Source: Tetracentron sinense (Eukaryota; Streptophyta; Magnoliopsida; Trochodendrales; Trochodendraceae). Taken from it: a stretch of 64,000 bases of DNA. Under the pieces are notes generated by a model. That model saw nothing but the letters and a program-made list of their open reading frames with translations. It did not search any database and was not told the origin of the DNA. Below, piece by piece: positions 1 through 11,140 of the stretch. Position numbers and translations under genes: made by a program. The stretch lies in assembly GCA_015143295.1 (NCBI GenBank), contig CM026557.1, positions 43,657,965 to 43,721,964 of the forward strand, read 5' to 3'. Positions within the stretch are counted from its first letter, which is position 1. Each line of letters opens with the position of its first letter.

Positions 1-1341
1 TGGAATGGAAATGTGGATTAAGAAAAAATGCCATCTGGTTGCTAAGGATCAGGTTTGTCGCCCGATGCAAAGGGGAGGGTTATATCTGAAAGCTTTAGTG
101 GAGGTAAACAAGGCCCTATTAAGAAAATGGATATGGAGATTTGGTTAGAGAGAGAGCTTATGGCGTACAGTGATAGTTGCTAAATATGGGCTAAATTCTT
201 GCAGCGAATCGAGGGAGGTCAAGGGCGCCCATGGCTTAAGGATGTGGAAAGGTATCAAGAGTCTGTCTAACTTGCTTTCACCCTTCTTTAGATTCGCAGT
301 GGAGAATGAGTCAAAGGCTAGATTCTAGGAGGACCTCTGGTGTGGTGTGTCAAGGTTATGGGTCAAATTCAGAAACCTATACTGCTTGCCCTTGATAAGA
401 ATGTCTCAGTTAGAGATTATTTCAAGAAGTTAAGCAATTATGTGGTATGATGTTTGAGATTGAGGCTGAATTTGAATGATTGGAAATTTGAGAATCTGCT
501 TTGTCTCTTGAGGCGTCTTAGAGACTCCCTCCCCCCTCCCCCCTCCCACTCAGAATCAAGGCTTTAGGGTCTGGTCTAGAGGCAACGATTGTCGGTTTTT
601 TAGTAAGATCTTTATGACAGGCTTTTGCACTTGATCCCTACCCCACATTTCCTTGTAGGACTTTGTGAGACTCGGGTGTCCTATCTAAAGTGTCTTTTTT
701 TTTGTCTACAACCTTCAATAAGATTCTCACATGTGATCATTTGAAAAACTGAGGTGAAAGTTAGTGAATCAGTGCTTCTTCTGCCTGCATGACAAGGAGT
801 TGGTGGATCACTTGCTCTTTCATTGCACCATTGCATTTGGTATTTGGGGATATTTCCTTATTTAGGTTGAGGCGGATTGGGTCATCCCATTCTCCTTTCG
901 AAGCTTCTTATCATGTTGATCCATGGTAAGTTTGGAGGATGCTTGAGAAGCCATTTCGTCTTTCCTTCTGGGGCAATATCATGGATGTTCTAGATCATAA
1001 AGAAACAAACAAGCTTTCGAAGATTCCCCCATTGTTGTGCTTAGTTTTCTTGGGGCAAATTAGACACCTGATTCTTTTTTGGTGCTCTTCCTCAAGAGAG
1101 GAAGTAGATTTGGGCAATATTTTACGACGAACTCTGAATGAGGTGGTCATTTGGGGGTCGTGTTTTACAATAGTCTTGGGGTCCTTTTATATTTTTTTTT
1201 CTCTATGTTTCCTTTCCTTTTCCCGCTCCTTCCAAGTTTACTCTCTCGTAAACTCTTTCTTTTTGCTTTCTTTTCTCTCTTATATACTTCGGATTTTCTT
1301 CAATATATCTTTGCCATTTACTGATTAAAAACAACAACAAC
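1..1341 (+). mobile_element. 3' fragment of a degenerate LINE (L1-like non-LTR retrotransposon)
   Basis: Translating the plus strand in shifting frames gives the end of a plant LINE ORF2, downstream of the reverse transcriptase. A stretch near 110-300 reads KALLRKWIWRFG, LWRTVIVAKYGLNS and HGLRMWKGIKSL. A zinc-finger-like zf-RVT stretch follows (HDKELVDHLLFHCTIAFGIW, about 785-850). Stops and frameshifts show it is dead. The 129-codon open frame at 939-1328 is only its 3' tail. The 3' end (about 1240-1340) matches the 3' end of the LINE fragment near 39.3 kb in plan: 'gtaaactct', then a T-rich stretch, then '(t)gat(t)aaaaa'. It runs off the left edge and lies in antisense inside intron 1 of the cornichon gene. 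Confidence 0.8.
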
Positions 1342-1795
1342 ATGGTGCAGAGATTTATGAAAGAAACAGAATCCATCCAGAATAAAGCTCAGTGTGCATG
1401 TGAAGTGTATATAACATGTGGATTGCTTCTAGAAAGTTAAATGACCATCAGAACAAACTTGGCAACGCTGACCAGAGCAAAACAACATTTACTTCCAATA
1501 GAAACTGAATTATATTGGTTTGCAACACAAATTAGGAAAAGGGGACTTCTGAAATGATGCATAACAGCGAACTCAACGCAATACAATCCAGGCAACAGTA
1601 ATTACTTAGTCAACTCATATTTCAAACTTAAAATAAAAAAATAAAAACAATTCTTTCAGACAAATATAAGAAACATATCGTCTGTAGATTAAGGAGACAA
1701 AATACAGAGAAAGAAAAAATGAACGAAACATCAGATAGGGAGACGAAGAATCAATGATCTTTTGCAAGCCCTAGGTTTTTAGGGTTTATAGATAC

Positions 1796-1870
1796 CTGAT
1801 AAATGGTCAATGCGAGGAGGGCCATGGCGATGCAGAAAGAGATTAACCACAAAATCAGTTCCCACGCCAT
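1796..1870 (-). CDS. CNIH: Cornichon-family ER cargo receptor, first coding exon only
   Basis: Cornichon proteins (yeast Erv14, animal and plant CNIH) are small membrane proteins that load transmembrane cargo into COPII vesicles at the ER. On the minus strand an ATG at 1870 opens 25 codons starting MAWELILWLISFCIAM and ending TIYQ. This matches the N-terminal first membrane span of plant cornichons (family start MAWDLLLWIISF...). The exon stops at a CAG|GTATCT donor (1796/1795), at the position I recall for the first intron in the Arabidopsis genes. The next exon, expected to start 'ICL.DLE.DYINP', is not visible between 1 and 1795. Intron 1 therefore exceeds 1.8 kb, or the gene is broken off the left edge. 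The intron contains an antisense LINE fragment. The call is from sequence resemblance alone. Confidence 0.75.
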
Positions 1871-2080
1871 GATAACCAGTCGAGACAGAAATGATCCGTT
1901 TAAGCTCTCAAAGTCCGATTATCTCAAAATATCTTATCGATTCTTCGTCTGCAGTGACTAAACCCTGGTTTGTTCCATTTCATCGGGACGGAGACGAGTT
2001 CTTATAATCTTACAAGTCATAACTAAAATTTAATAAAAAAACGAAGAAAAAATGGACAGATAGATAAAGCACTTAAAAGT
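1871..2080 (-). promoter_or_regulatory. Presumed 5' UTR and promoter of the cornichon gene
   Basis: This is the space between the cornichon ATG and the first upstream transposon (the SINE at 2090). Read on the minus strand it is a leader-like stretch without long ORFs. No clear TATA box or transcription start can be fixed by eye. The proximal upstream region is short because a SINE and a nested transposon block begin about 210 bp from the start codon. Confidence 0.35.
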
Positions 2081-2089
2081 ACTTGGAGT

Positions 2090-2271
2090 ACACACCGGGG
2101 CTTTGTCCCACAGTGCCAGTGGTAGTGTGTCCCCCGTTTTGGGGGAGGTACCGGGTTCCATTCCCCAAAGAGTGGGAGTTTGTATATACTCTCCACCAGC
2201 CCACTAACTGAACAGATACTAACACCTAATCGGCGTTGCGACCTAAACGTATATCTTGAACCAAAAAAAAG
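2090..2271 (+). mobile_element. SINE (tRNA-type, poly-A), family 1
   Basis: This 182-bp element has a pol III box-A-like word (gtggtagtgtgtcc), a box-B-like word (gggttccattccc) about 35 bp further on, and an A-tail. It is flanked by the exact 9-bp direct repeat ACTTGGAGT at 2081-2089 and 2272-2280. Its 3' part ('gaacagatactaac...gttgcg.cctaa') recurs near 26.59 kb. The right-hand copy of the 9-bp word also serves as the left TSD of the Mutator-like MITE that starts at 2281, so the two insertions share a boundary. Confidence 0.75.
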
Positions 2272-2719
2272 ACTTGGAGTGAAATCGAATCACAGCCCAT
2301 CACGATTGAATTCGGTGAGAGTTCAATCGGACCCATAGGTCAACATGTGTCCCTTTTAACCCGTATTAAATGTGGTTGAGATTAAAATGAAGTCTATTAA
2401 CTATGAACTTTCCCTTGGTTTTCTTCTTCCCTTTGGAAGAACTTTCCTGGCTTATCGTTTCAGCGTTAAATCTCATATCTGAATGAGCGTCGGCAACCTC
2501 CTGGTGATACCATCGTCTATTCCTGTTACAATAATTTTAGCCAAGCTCGGAACCGGTGCTAACTTTGTAGCCCCTATTCCCCTACCTAAACCTAGCACCA
2601 GCCATAGATTCAGTACGCTTTCAATAGCCTATACCTATACCCATTCTGAGAATCCTTTATTGGATCTATGACAACCTCTCAATAGCTGAAATATTTTGGT
2701 TTTTGTGTTACCCGTTATC

Positions 2720-3870
2720 ATGGCTCACTCCCTGTTTCAACAGTCAGTAAACAGCTCAGCAGAGGAACTCGCCAATGATGTCAATCGGAAAATGTCGCTA
2801 GCGTCTCTAAATAAACCCCTGACTATCGGCTAGTTTACTGGCATGTCACCACAGTATTATTGGAAAATTTATCAGTGTTAGACCGATCAACATTGCAATA
2901 GCCCAGAAGACCACCATAAGGGCTTGGAATACACGAACTTCAGTAAGCATCGTTGCACTCTCTCATGGATTACTTCAATTCAAGTTTTCTCAATCCGAAG
3001 ATATGAAGAGGGTTTATTCCCACCAACCGTGGTCCTTCAACAATCACCCACTACTAATGATGTGGTGGAGGCCGGACATTATGGTATCAGAACTACAACT
3101 GACTGAACCCCCTCTATGGGTTCAAGCCCATGGGCTTCCCCCAGAATACCAGACACATGAAGTAGGAAAGTTTGTGGGTGAGCGGATAGGTGAGGTCACG
3201 GAGATTGATGTGCCGGAGAGGGACACAAATCATGGCAAATTTCTTCGGATCTGAATTAGGAAGGATATACTCACCCCTCTACTTCCATACGTGATGCTCA
3301 AGCTATTGTCCGATGTTACAAAACAATTTCCATTAACGCATGAAAAACTTCCTACGATGTGCTATCTATGTGAAAAGGTAGGACACAATTTGAAACACTG
3401 CTTTGACGAAGGGAGGGAAGATCGAAGTATGATGAAACAGGAAGTTTTTAGTACATGGTTACGGGTGGAGGCATTCCACTATGAAGCTTGGCCTTTGTTC
3501 CAAAAGGCGGGGGCGACAGTGTCAGAAAAGAGCCGGAACCAAGCTTCTGAATCGACGATAATGGCGGTCGATAAGCCGGACAATTATCCAGAACAGTACT
3601 GTGCCACATAGGCCACATCAACACTCTGTTATGATGGGAGATGAGACTAGGGGACATCCACTAACGTTGGGCAATGGCAACAGAATACACCTAGCTCACA
3701 AGGACCAATGGCGGGGAAACACGATATTAGAAGACTCAGGAGTGATAGTCCTTCCCAATAGCCTAATCCTCATCCAATCATTGGGGAAAGATTGGCTGCC
3801 AATGCTCGAATTAGAGCTTATCCTAAAGGTAAGAGAACCCCTTCGCCCAAGACCAAGAGGCTCCACCTAA
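2720..3870 (+). pseudogene. LINE ORF1 remnant (DUF4283-like + CCHC zinc knuckle)
   Basis: The frame opens with ATG at 2720 (MAHSLFQQSVNSSAEELAND) and is soon stopped. It continues in shifted frames through a DUF4283/DUF4283-linker segment (3110-3254: PLWVQAHGLPPEYQTHEVG) to a zinc knuckle at about 3360-3402. The knuckle, CYLCEKVGHNLKHC, has the C-x2-C-x4-H-x4-C spacing typical of plant LINE ORF1 nucleic-acid-binding proteins. After it comes low-complexity, proline-rich linker sequence. Stops near 2833 and 3252 and frame changes inactivate it. Confidence 0.8.
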
Positions 3871-4253
3871 TCCCTTGAGAAATTAGGCCCAAGGGCCCAC
3901 ACTGCCCAGATACTAGTTCAGTTTTTTGTATTGGATACAAGCCCAACAAGGGACAGATTAGCAAGTCCAAATATCATTACAAGCCCAAGCTCTCCAAAAC
4001 TCAGACGTCCAAGGCTATCCTTCTGGAGCAAAACAGATAAATGGGAGCGAAGGGCCCAACTTATACACCCAGACTGGAAGATCACATACCTCACGGGAAC
4101 TTACCAGAACATTAACCTGCAACTACATCATCGATCAAAATCAAGGTAGAAGCTCGTCAAACTATCCACCCTCCTCACCAAATCCATGCTCAGGATACAA
4201 CAAGAACCACCAATTATCGAGGTGACTGACTCGAGTCAGTCCCCCTGACAACA

Positions 4254-7200
4254 ATGAATGCCTTAGCTTCGAACTGTCAGGGGGTCAGCCAACCTGGGAC
4301 AGTTCGTGCACTAAAAGACTTGGTCCTTTGTCATCGGCCGACGTTAATTTTCCCTATGGAGACAAAGAATCAAAGGGAGAAGTTACCGAAGATTGCTTAT
4401 GATTTACACATGGATAGTCTGTACACAGTAGAGTCGGTTGGGTTATCAGGGGGTCTAACCTTAATGTGGAGGGACCATCTCGATGTGCAAATTCTCAGCA
4501 CCCATAAAAATCTCATTGAGGTCTCTATCACCGATCATTAAACAACTTGGAGGCATAAAATATCTTGTATATACGATCCAAACAGTATTGCTCAATGGGA
4601 ACACTTATGGCGATCAGTGGGGTTGGCAGGAGTGAATATAAGAGAATCCTGGATGTGTTTGGGTGATTTTAATGATGTAATGGTGATGGAAGAAAAGGAG
4701 GCAGGAATTCCAAAAACGATCCAATAGATGGAACCCTTTCGAAATATGATATCAATAGCAAATCTTATTGACTTGGGATGCCAATGCCCCCCTTTCACTT
4801 GGACAAACCGAAGACCTCAACCAGCTACCATTCTAGCTCGTCTTGATAGAGTGCTCGCCAACCCAACCTGGTGGATCCATGATTTCCCAAATAACTTGGT
4901 TAAGGTTTTCCTTGCGATAGGGTCAGATCATTGCCCGATCTTATTTCTGGCTAACTGGAGGCCTCAACGGAGGAGGAGAATGTTTAGATATGAGGAAATG
5001 TGGAACACTCATAGGGACTATCTGAGGATTATTCGGGAGGCGTGGGAAGCCCAGTTGTATGATCTCCAATGTATTAGTTATGTGGAAGAATCAGGAGATG
5101 CCGATAATCTCTTCTTAAGTGGAATAACGACTGCTTTGGGAATGTGAAAGATCGAATCCAACATCTAAAATACCGTATTGGGTGTATACAATTTCATAGC
5201 AATTCTGATCAGGGCGTGAATGAGCAAAGAGAATTAACCAAAGATTTGGATGAGGCCTATAAGAAAAAAGAGACTCATTGGCGACAAAAGTTGAGGGTGA
5301 ACTGGCTTAAGGCAAGTAACAGAAATACATCTTTTTTTCATACTACCACTCTAAACTACTGACGACAGAACAAAATAGTGCAGATCAAAGATGATTTGGG
5401 GCACTGGATCGGAAATGAACTAAAAATTGCATATCACGTGGTCCAGTTTTTTCAATCTCTCTATTCGACCTCTAGCCCGATGGTGAGATCGGAAGATGTC
5501 GAAATAGTCCCCTCGCAGGTAACTCTGGAGATGAATGCTGAATTGTGTCGCGAAATTACCCCGGAGGAGATTAAGGAAGCCGTCTTCAGTATTGGACCAA
5601 CGAAAGCCAAGGGACCAGATGGCATGCTAGGTATTTTTTTCCATAAACACTGGATGACTATTGGATTAGACTTCTGCAATGCTATATAGAGTTTCTTTAA
5701 TTCAAGCTATCAGCTCAATCATATTAACCATACCCACATTGTGATGATCCCTAAAGTCCCGAACCCAGAAGATTTGTGCAATTTCCGACCCATTAGCTTA
5801 TGTAATGTGATCTACAAAATGATAGCAAAAATCATGTCGGGCCGGTTGCGTACCATACTGTCTACTCTCATCAATCCTGCTCAGTCGGCTTTTGTTTTTG
5901 GTCGACAAATCACGGAGAATGTTCTTATTGCTCATGAAGTAGGCCATTATCTTAAAAGAAAAATAAAATGGCAAAGATCGAAGAATGTCAGTGAAGCTCG
6001 ACCTCACACGGGCTTATGATAGCGTGGAACGGTCCTTTTTGTTTGTGACAATGGAACAAATGGGTTTTTGCAGTCGGTGGATTCACATGATTCGGCAATG
6101 CGTGACAACGGTGACTTATTCAGTTGTTATTAATGGACAGCCAACTGGGTATATTACTCCTTCTAGAGGGCTCAGACTGGGGGATCCCCTATCTCCGTAT
6201 TTATTTATCCTTTGTGCCGAAGTTTTGTCAAGAAAGATCCAAACGACTCAAGGAATAGTGGTATTCGGATTGCTCGGAATGCTCCCCTCTTGACCCATCT
6301 TTTCTTTGCGGATGATTGTCTACTTTTTTTGAAAGCGGACATGGATGAACCTTACCTATCAAAAAACATGTTGGAGGAATTTGGGACTGTCTCGGGATTA
6401 AAAGTGAACTATTCTAAGTCTAGGATCACATTCAGTTCTAATACACCAAGGAGATTCCAACACATGATATGACATATCCTTCATATTCATAGAGTCTCTT
6501 CCGAGGGGAATTACCTTGGTATGCCGGCAGTTGTGGGTCGGTCCAAGACTCAAGTTTTTAATAGTATCAAGAAGCGAATTATTAAGAAAATGCAGGGATG
6601 GACCACTTCAATTTTAACTCAAGCTGGGCAGAGTGTGTTGATTCGTGTTGTGGTTCAAGCCATTCCATCTTATATAATGAGTTGTTTCAAATTGCCAAGA
6701 AGCTTGGTTGACGAGGTGGGGGCGGCAACTGGTAGATTTTGGTGGAGCCAATCGGAGGAGTGGAAGATTCATTGGAGATTGTGGAATAATCTTTGTCTTC
6801 TGAAAAACAAAGGTGGTCTGGGGTTTCGTGATTTACATGCGTTATGAAGCTTTGTTAGCCAAGCAAGGATGGAGGATTATGATGCTGCCCAACTCCTTAT
6901 GGGCTAGGACGATAAGGCCCTATATTTCCCTCATTCAAGTTTTCTAGAAGCGAGAGTGGGAAGTCGCCCGTCGTGGGGATGGAGAAGTTTGCTTGCTGGT
7001 CGTGAGGTTTTAAGAAAAGGTTTGCACTAGCAAATTGGTAATGGGGAGTTAGTTAAAGTTTGGCATGATCCTTGGATCCCAAACCAACCAAGTTTTCGTC
7101 CAATTGCTTTGCATGGAGTTTGATATTCAAATCTAATAGTGGTTGCCATTATGGATCTTGAGAGGGGAGATTGGAATTTACCCTTTTTACAGAGCTTATT

Positions 7201-8247
7201 CCATTCATATTCAGTCCAAGAAATTAGAAAAATCCCGATTACTCTCATGGGGGCTTCAGATAAACTAATCTGGCATTTTTTTTAAAATGAAAAGTTTACG
7301 GTTAGTTCGGCAGCCCATGTTGTGCATCAAGCTGTCCAAAACCGTAGGCCATCTATGAGCTCTTTCCAACAACCAATGGAAGATATCATGTGGAAAAATG
7401 CTATGAAAGATACTGGTTCAGCCAAAGATACAGTTTCTCCTTTGACGTTTGTGCCATAATGTCATTGCAGTCAGTGGTAATCTGATAAAGAGACATATCC
7501 TAGTTGAGGACATTTGCCCCTTATGTAGGATGGAATCAGAATCGGTTGTAAATCTTTTCTTGATGTGCCCGTGCACAAGGAAGATCTGGTTCGGTTCACA
7601 GTTATCAGTGCGTATCCCAGAAACAGCCCCAGAATCTTCAATTCATGGTGGAGGAGCTGGAGCCACCACCAGAGCTTCATCTCGGGGCGACAATGAGATT
7701 GCTATTAGGATGTGCACGATAATTTGGAGTATTTGGAAGCTTCGCAATGCTACTCTTGTTCAGGATAGGCTCCCAGATCTGGCCTATGCAGTGGACTGGG
7801 CAAATCATCTGGCTATGGAGATTTTATAAGTGGGAGCCGTGAGTAAAGCCCTGCAAACATCTTATCCCTCTTGCCCCCTTGTCGAGCCACTCAAAGTTTG
7901 GCAACCTCCTGATCCGCCCTTGATTAAAAATTAATGTAGATGGTGCCTCTTTGCCATCCAGTCTTGCAGCGGGAGCAGAAATGGTTGCTCGAAATAGCGA
8001 AGGTTCTTATCTTACCATAGTTGCCCAACCACTGTTTGGAGGATCAACAATCGTGGCTGAAGCAGCGACTGTCCGCTTGGGAGTTATGGTGGCGCAGTCT
8101 AATCATTGGGATAATATTATAGTGGAGTCCGACTCAAAGGTGGTGGTGAACATATTATCTTCAGGTGATTCCCATATTCCCTGGGAAATCCATGCTTTGA
8201 TTCAAGACATCAGGAGCATTCGAGGCATTTTCCAAAATCTGTTATAA
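4254..8247 (+). pseudogene. LINE ORF2 remnant: endonuclease, reverse transcriptase, RNase H
   Basis: Domains in order: an APE-type endonuclease from 4254 (NALASNCQGVSQPGTVRALK, later SDHCPI near 4924); reverse transcriptase from about 5580, with PTKAKGPDGM (5604), FRPISLCNVIYKMIAKIM (5782) and the YxDD-box equivalent FFADDCLLF (about 6304); a zf-RVT segment near 7400-7600 (DICPLCRMESESVVNLFLMC); and an RNase H tail at about 7940-8245 with the VESDSKVVV motif. The domain order is that of plant L1 elements. At least ten stops or frameshifts break the frame. Confidence 0.85.
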
Positions 8248-8372
8248 GCATGTCAAGCGGGAACTAAATGTGGCAACACATATACAAGCCTAGATAGCTC
8301 TAAACAGTAGTTTATAGTTTCCTTTTGATGTAGATCCAAGGAGTTCTACCACTCCTGGGCTAGGAGTTGTAC

Positions 8373-10064
8373 TGATAAGTGCTTAATTTTGCTTAATTAT
8401 CCTCATTTAAATAAGCATTATCATACTTCTTTGGTTTATATATTCATTTTTACACGTAAAGTGATGTATTATCTTCTCACCATTGCGTTGTCCTCTTTCT
8501 CTTAATTTTCATGATACATTTGCTTGTATTCATACATGTCTTGGAAGGCCGCAAGACATACATTTTTAAAAGAGACTTATTACGTGTATTTATTTTTTGT
8601 AGGAATCCTAACCCCAGACTACTCTCGGGATCAAGAAGTCCAAAGTTTCAAATAACTCATGTTCAACTCAAAGATCTAAAGGAGCTAGAGCCCAAAGAGC
8701 AAAGCCCAAGCCAAAAGTCCAAGAAGCCAAGTCTCAAGTCAAATAGTCAAAGCCCAAGAGCAAAGCCCAAGACCAAGTATAGAAAGATTCTACAACATGG
8801 GTGGAGAATCTTAGGAAGATATGGATTAATATGATTTTGGCATAAAAATGGTAGAACTCTCTTGAATTAGAAAGAAGAAGTGTGCTATATTGATGTTTCT
8901 ATTTCAGAAAAAAGGAGAAAGCCTATTTTGGTCACAAGAACTCTTTATTTTGGGTGGATTTTGGAATTCAAGCAAGGAGCTTAATGGAGGTCAACTAAAT
9001 CTACAAGAAAAGCAAGAAATTTCGTGGATGGCTAGAGAAGTGCTATTATTTAGCAACCAATCCCAAACAAAGAATGAAGATTTCCCGGATTCCTGCCTAA
9101 TCTAGACAGTACTTACTAATTTGGACATACATTTTGACTCCAAATTCAGATTAAGGCAAGGTTTGATGTTTTGGAAAGAAGACTTAAAGGGGAACAAAAT
9201 TGTATTTCACGAAGATCTCCTAATTCGGACGTTTAAGGGGTCAAAACATATCATCAAGTGGAGGGAAGTGTAATTTTGGAATTAGAAGTTTCTCTTTTGC
9301 TTTTTTTTTCCCTTCTCTTCTTCCCTTTAATCTATATAAACCTAAAATGAGAGACTTTTGGGGGTTCTTTGATCTTTTCTCATTCTCTTTTCTCTCTTCT
9401 TCTTTTAGTTTTTTTGAGTTATTTTATTCTAATGTTTGGAACACCATTAAGGAGGATGACAACTCCAATCATGATTGGCTAAACACCCTTCTAAGGTTAG
9501 GGATTTGAAACATTTTTCCGATTTATGTGGATGATGTGGATGGTTTGATCATTAATTTTAATTGAATAGTTCTTATTTTGGTTAATTGTTCTTCTCTATA
9601 TGCTCTTTGATTTCATATGATCTATTGATATATGAAATGCTTTGATCCCCTGTGAGTTAGATACAGAGTACTCTTCAAATTTCTATAATTATTCAATTGA
9701 ATTTAATGGTCAGTGGTTTTATCGTATAATTTTCCATCTAGATTAAATCTTTATTTGGTTCTAGATGTGTTTTCATCCAAATCTAAGCATAAGGAGTGAT
9801 AGGTGGATTTTCCTGAAGCCTTAGACCACTTTTTCATTGCTTTACAGTTATCAGTGATTTTTACTCCATTCTCATTGAGTGGAAAATCGATTTTAAATCT
9901 CTCTAGATTTCGTTTCCTTAATTCTTGTTGCACAATAGTCAATCCCTGTAGATTCGACTCTGTGCTCACCAGATACATCAACTGTGTCACTTGTGCACTT
10001 GCAAGTATATTATTTTTACTCTTGATTTTATGTCCATTAATTTGGATTAAATTAAGTTGTAACA
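8373..10064 (+). mobile_element. Candidate solo LTR of a Ty3/gypsy-type element inside the LINE 3' UTR
   Basis: This 1.69 kb insert starts TGATAAGTGC and ends ..GTAACA (TG..CA ends). It is flanked by TGTAC (8368-8372) and TGTAT (10065-10069), a 5-bp duplication with one mismatch. The LINE 3' UTR appears to run continuously across it. Inner landmarks seen in long plant gypsy LTRs include repeated 'agcccaag' tracts (8690-8780), a pyrimidine-rich block near 9300-9415 and a 'caatccctgtagattcgac' segment (9941-9959). No internal gag/pol follows, so this looks like the product of recombination between two LTRs. Orientation is inferred from these landmarks. Confidence 0.65.
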
Positions 10065-10375
10065 TGTATTGATTCCCTTTTAATGATGGATAGTCTTTCA
10101 AACCATAAAAAAACCGTGGTTGAGATTCAGTAACCCTTGGGGTTCATCAATATAACCTTGGTTTTTATAATTTTTTTCAAAATAAAATTAATCCTAGAGT
10201 TTCAATTTTTTAACCCTAAGTTAATTTTTTTCTAAAAACCAAAGTTAAATTGTTGAACCATAAAGATTAGTGAATCTTAGTCAGGGTTAATAGGGATTAG
10301 AAGGGACACGTGTTGATCTAATTTCAATTGCATTTGACTGTGATTCAATCACACTTGGAGTTGGATACAACTTCG

Positions 10376-11052
10376 CAAGTTCGGATCACAGTCAAATGTG
10401 ATTGAACTCTCTCTAAGTTCAGTCGCACCCACAAGTCAACACGAATCCCTTTTAACCCATATTAACTACATTTAAGACAACGCAAGTCAACACGTTTCAT
10501 TTGCTTGCCTTTAGCCATCGCCTTGTGGTGCAATTGAGTTAACCAAAAATAAATAAATAAGACTCACAAACCCTTGGCTTCAAGAATATAACCATAGTTT
10601 TTTAGAAAGAAGAAAAAATATTTAACTCTGGTTAAAATTAACCCTTAAGGTTACTTTTAAAAAAAACCAAGGCTATACTGTTAAACCCCAAAAGTTAGTG
10701 AATCTTATGTTATGTTTGGATAAATTTCTAGACCCACTCGACTTCTTTCTTTATGAAAGTTAAGAGTTGTAAGCAATTGCATTTAGTTTGTTGTTCATTT
10801 TTATTTTTTACAGATCCAAAAGTGCATAAGAGTCCAAATTTTTATTTTTAAGGGAAGTTGGCAGGGGTGACTTCCACTGAAAGGGAAGGTTTCAACTTTT
10901 GAGGAAAGTCACCACGCTCTCATTGGCTCACATTTTGCAAAGAATGGAATTTAAAAGTTACTTTTCAAATAAGTTTAACCAAACAAGGCCTTAACGAGTT
11001 AATAGAGGTTAAAAGGGGCATGTGTTGACTAGTGGGTGCAATTGAACTCGGG
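10376..11052. mobile_element. Second copy of the Mutator-like MITE, interrupted and end-truncated
   Basis: It starts near 10376 with a diverged terminus (..ggatcacagtcaaatgtgattgaactc), then the family words 'cagtcgcacccacaagtcaacacg', 'cccttttaaccc', 'cccttggcttcaa' and 'gttagtgaatctta'. It is interrupted at 10708-10990 by a Harbinger-type MITE. It resumes with 'acgagttaatagaggttaaaagg' and 'gtgttgactagtgggtgcaattgaactcggg'. The outermost 25 bp or so of the right end are missing. It lies only about 15 bp to the right of the first copy's TSD. Confidence 0.6.
10708..10990. mobile_element. Tourist/PIF-Harbinger-type MITE inside the second Mutator-like MITE
   Basis: Termini are TGTTATGTTTGGATAAA on the left and GGCCTTGTTTGGTTAAA on the right (reverse complement), an imperfect inverted repeat of the '..GTTTGG' type common in PIF/Harbinger MITEs. 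The 3-bp target duplication TTA lies at 10705-10707 and 10991-10993. Removing the element restores the MITE word 'gtgaatcttaacg', which supports insertion. Confidence 0.65.
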
Positions 11053-11099
11053 TCTTAACTAATCTTGTTTGGCTACTTATTTAGTTTATATTATTGTAA

Positions 11100-11140
11100 C
11101 TAGTGGGTTGCATGTGGGATGCACATGAGAGAGAGTGAAA
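11100..11140 (-). mobile_element. Helitron-like 3' terminus
   Basis: Read on the minus strand, the sequence has a stem CATGTG-CATCC-CACATG, then CAACCCA, then CTAG followed by T. This is the hairpin-plus-CTRR end of a Helitron inserted before a T. The matching 5' TC end was not found to the right, so only the terminus is claimed. Confidence 0.4.

Larger units (their letters stand above)
2384..10115 (+). mobile_element. Near full-length L1-like LINE with RNase H domain, decayed, interrupted by a solo LTR
   Basis: A roughly 6.0 kb LINE (not counting the LTR at 8373-10064) interrupts the MITE and is flanked by the 12-bp repeat GTGGTTGAGATT (2372-2383 and 10116-10127). It holds an ORF1 remnant (about 2720-3870), an ORF2 remnant with endonuclease, reverse transcriptase, zf-RVT and RNase H parts (4254-8247), a 3' UTR resuming at 10065 and a short A-run (10107-10113). 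Many stops and frameshifts mean it cannot move by itself. The 5' UTR covers about 2384-2719. Confidence 0.85.
2281..10352. mobile_element. Mutator-like MITE split by a LINE insertion (outer layer of nest)
   Basis: The left piece is 2281-2383 and the right piece 10116-10352. Termini are an imperfect inverted repeat: left GAAATCGAATCACAGCC, right (reverse complement) GTGATTGAATCACAGTC. The outside flanks carry the exact 9-bp duplication ACTTGGAGT (2272-2280 and 10353-10361), the length typical of Mutator-like elements. Joined, the two pieces give about 328 bp. That is close to the intact relative at 56472-56817 (346 bp), which shares the termini and the inner words 'cttttaaccc', 'ggttaagattcac' and 'taaccttggttttt'. 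It has no coding capacity. Confidence 0.8.

Noticed and set aside
939-1328. 129-codon open frame with many hydrophobic residues, possible membrane protein
   Set aside because: It is the T-rich 3' part of a degenerate LINE; composition follows the T-rich DNA, and the neighbouring frames hold LINE zf-RVT words.
9751-10101. 116-codon minus-strand frame
   Set aside because: It lies across the end of the candidate solo LTR and LINE tail, and has no recognised domain.
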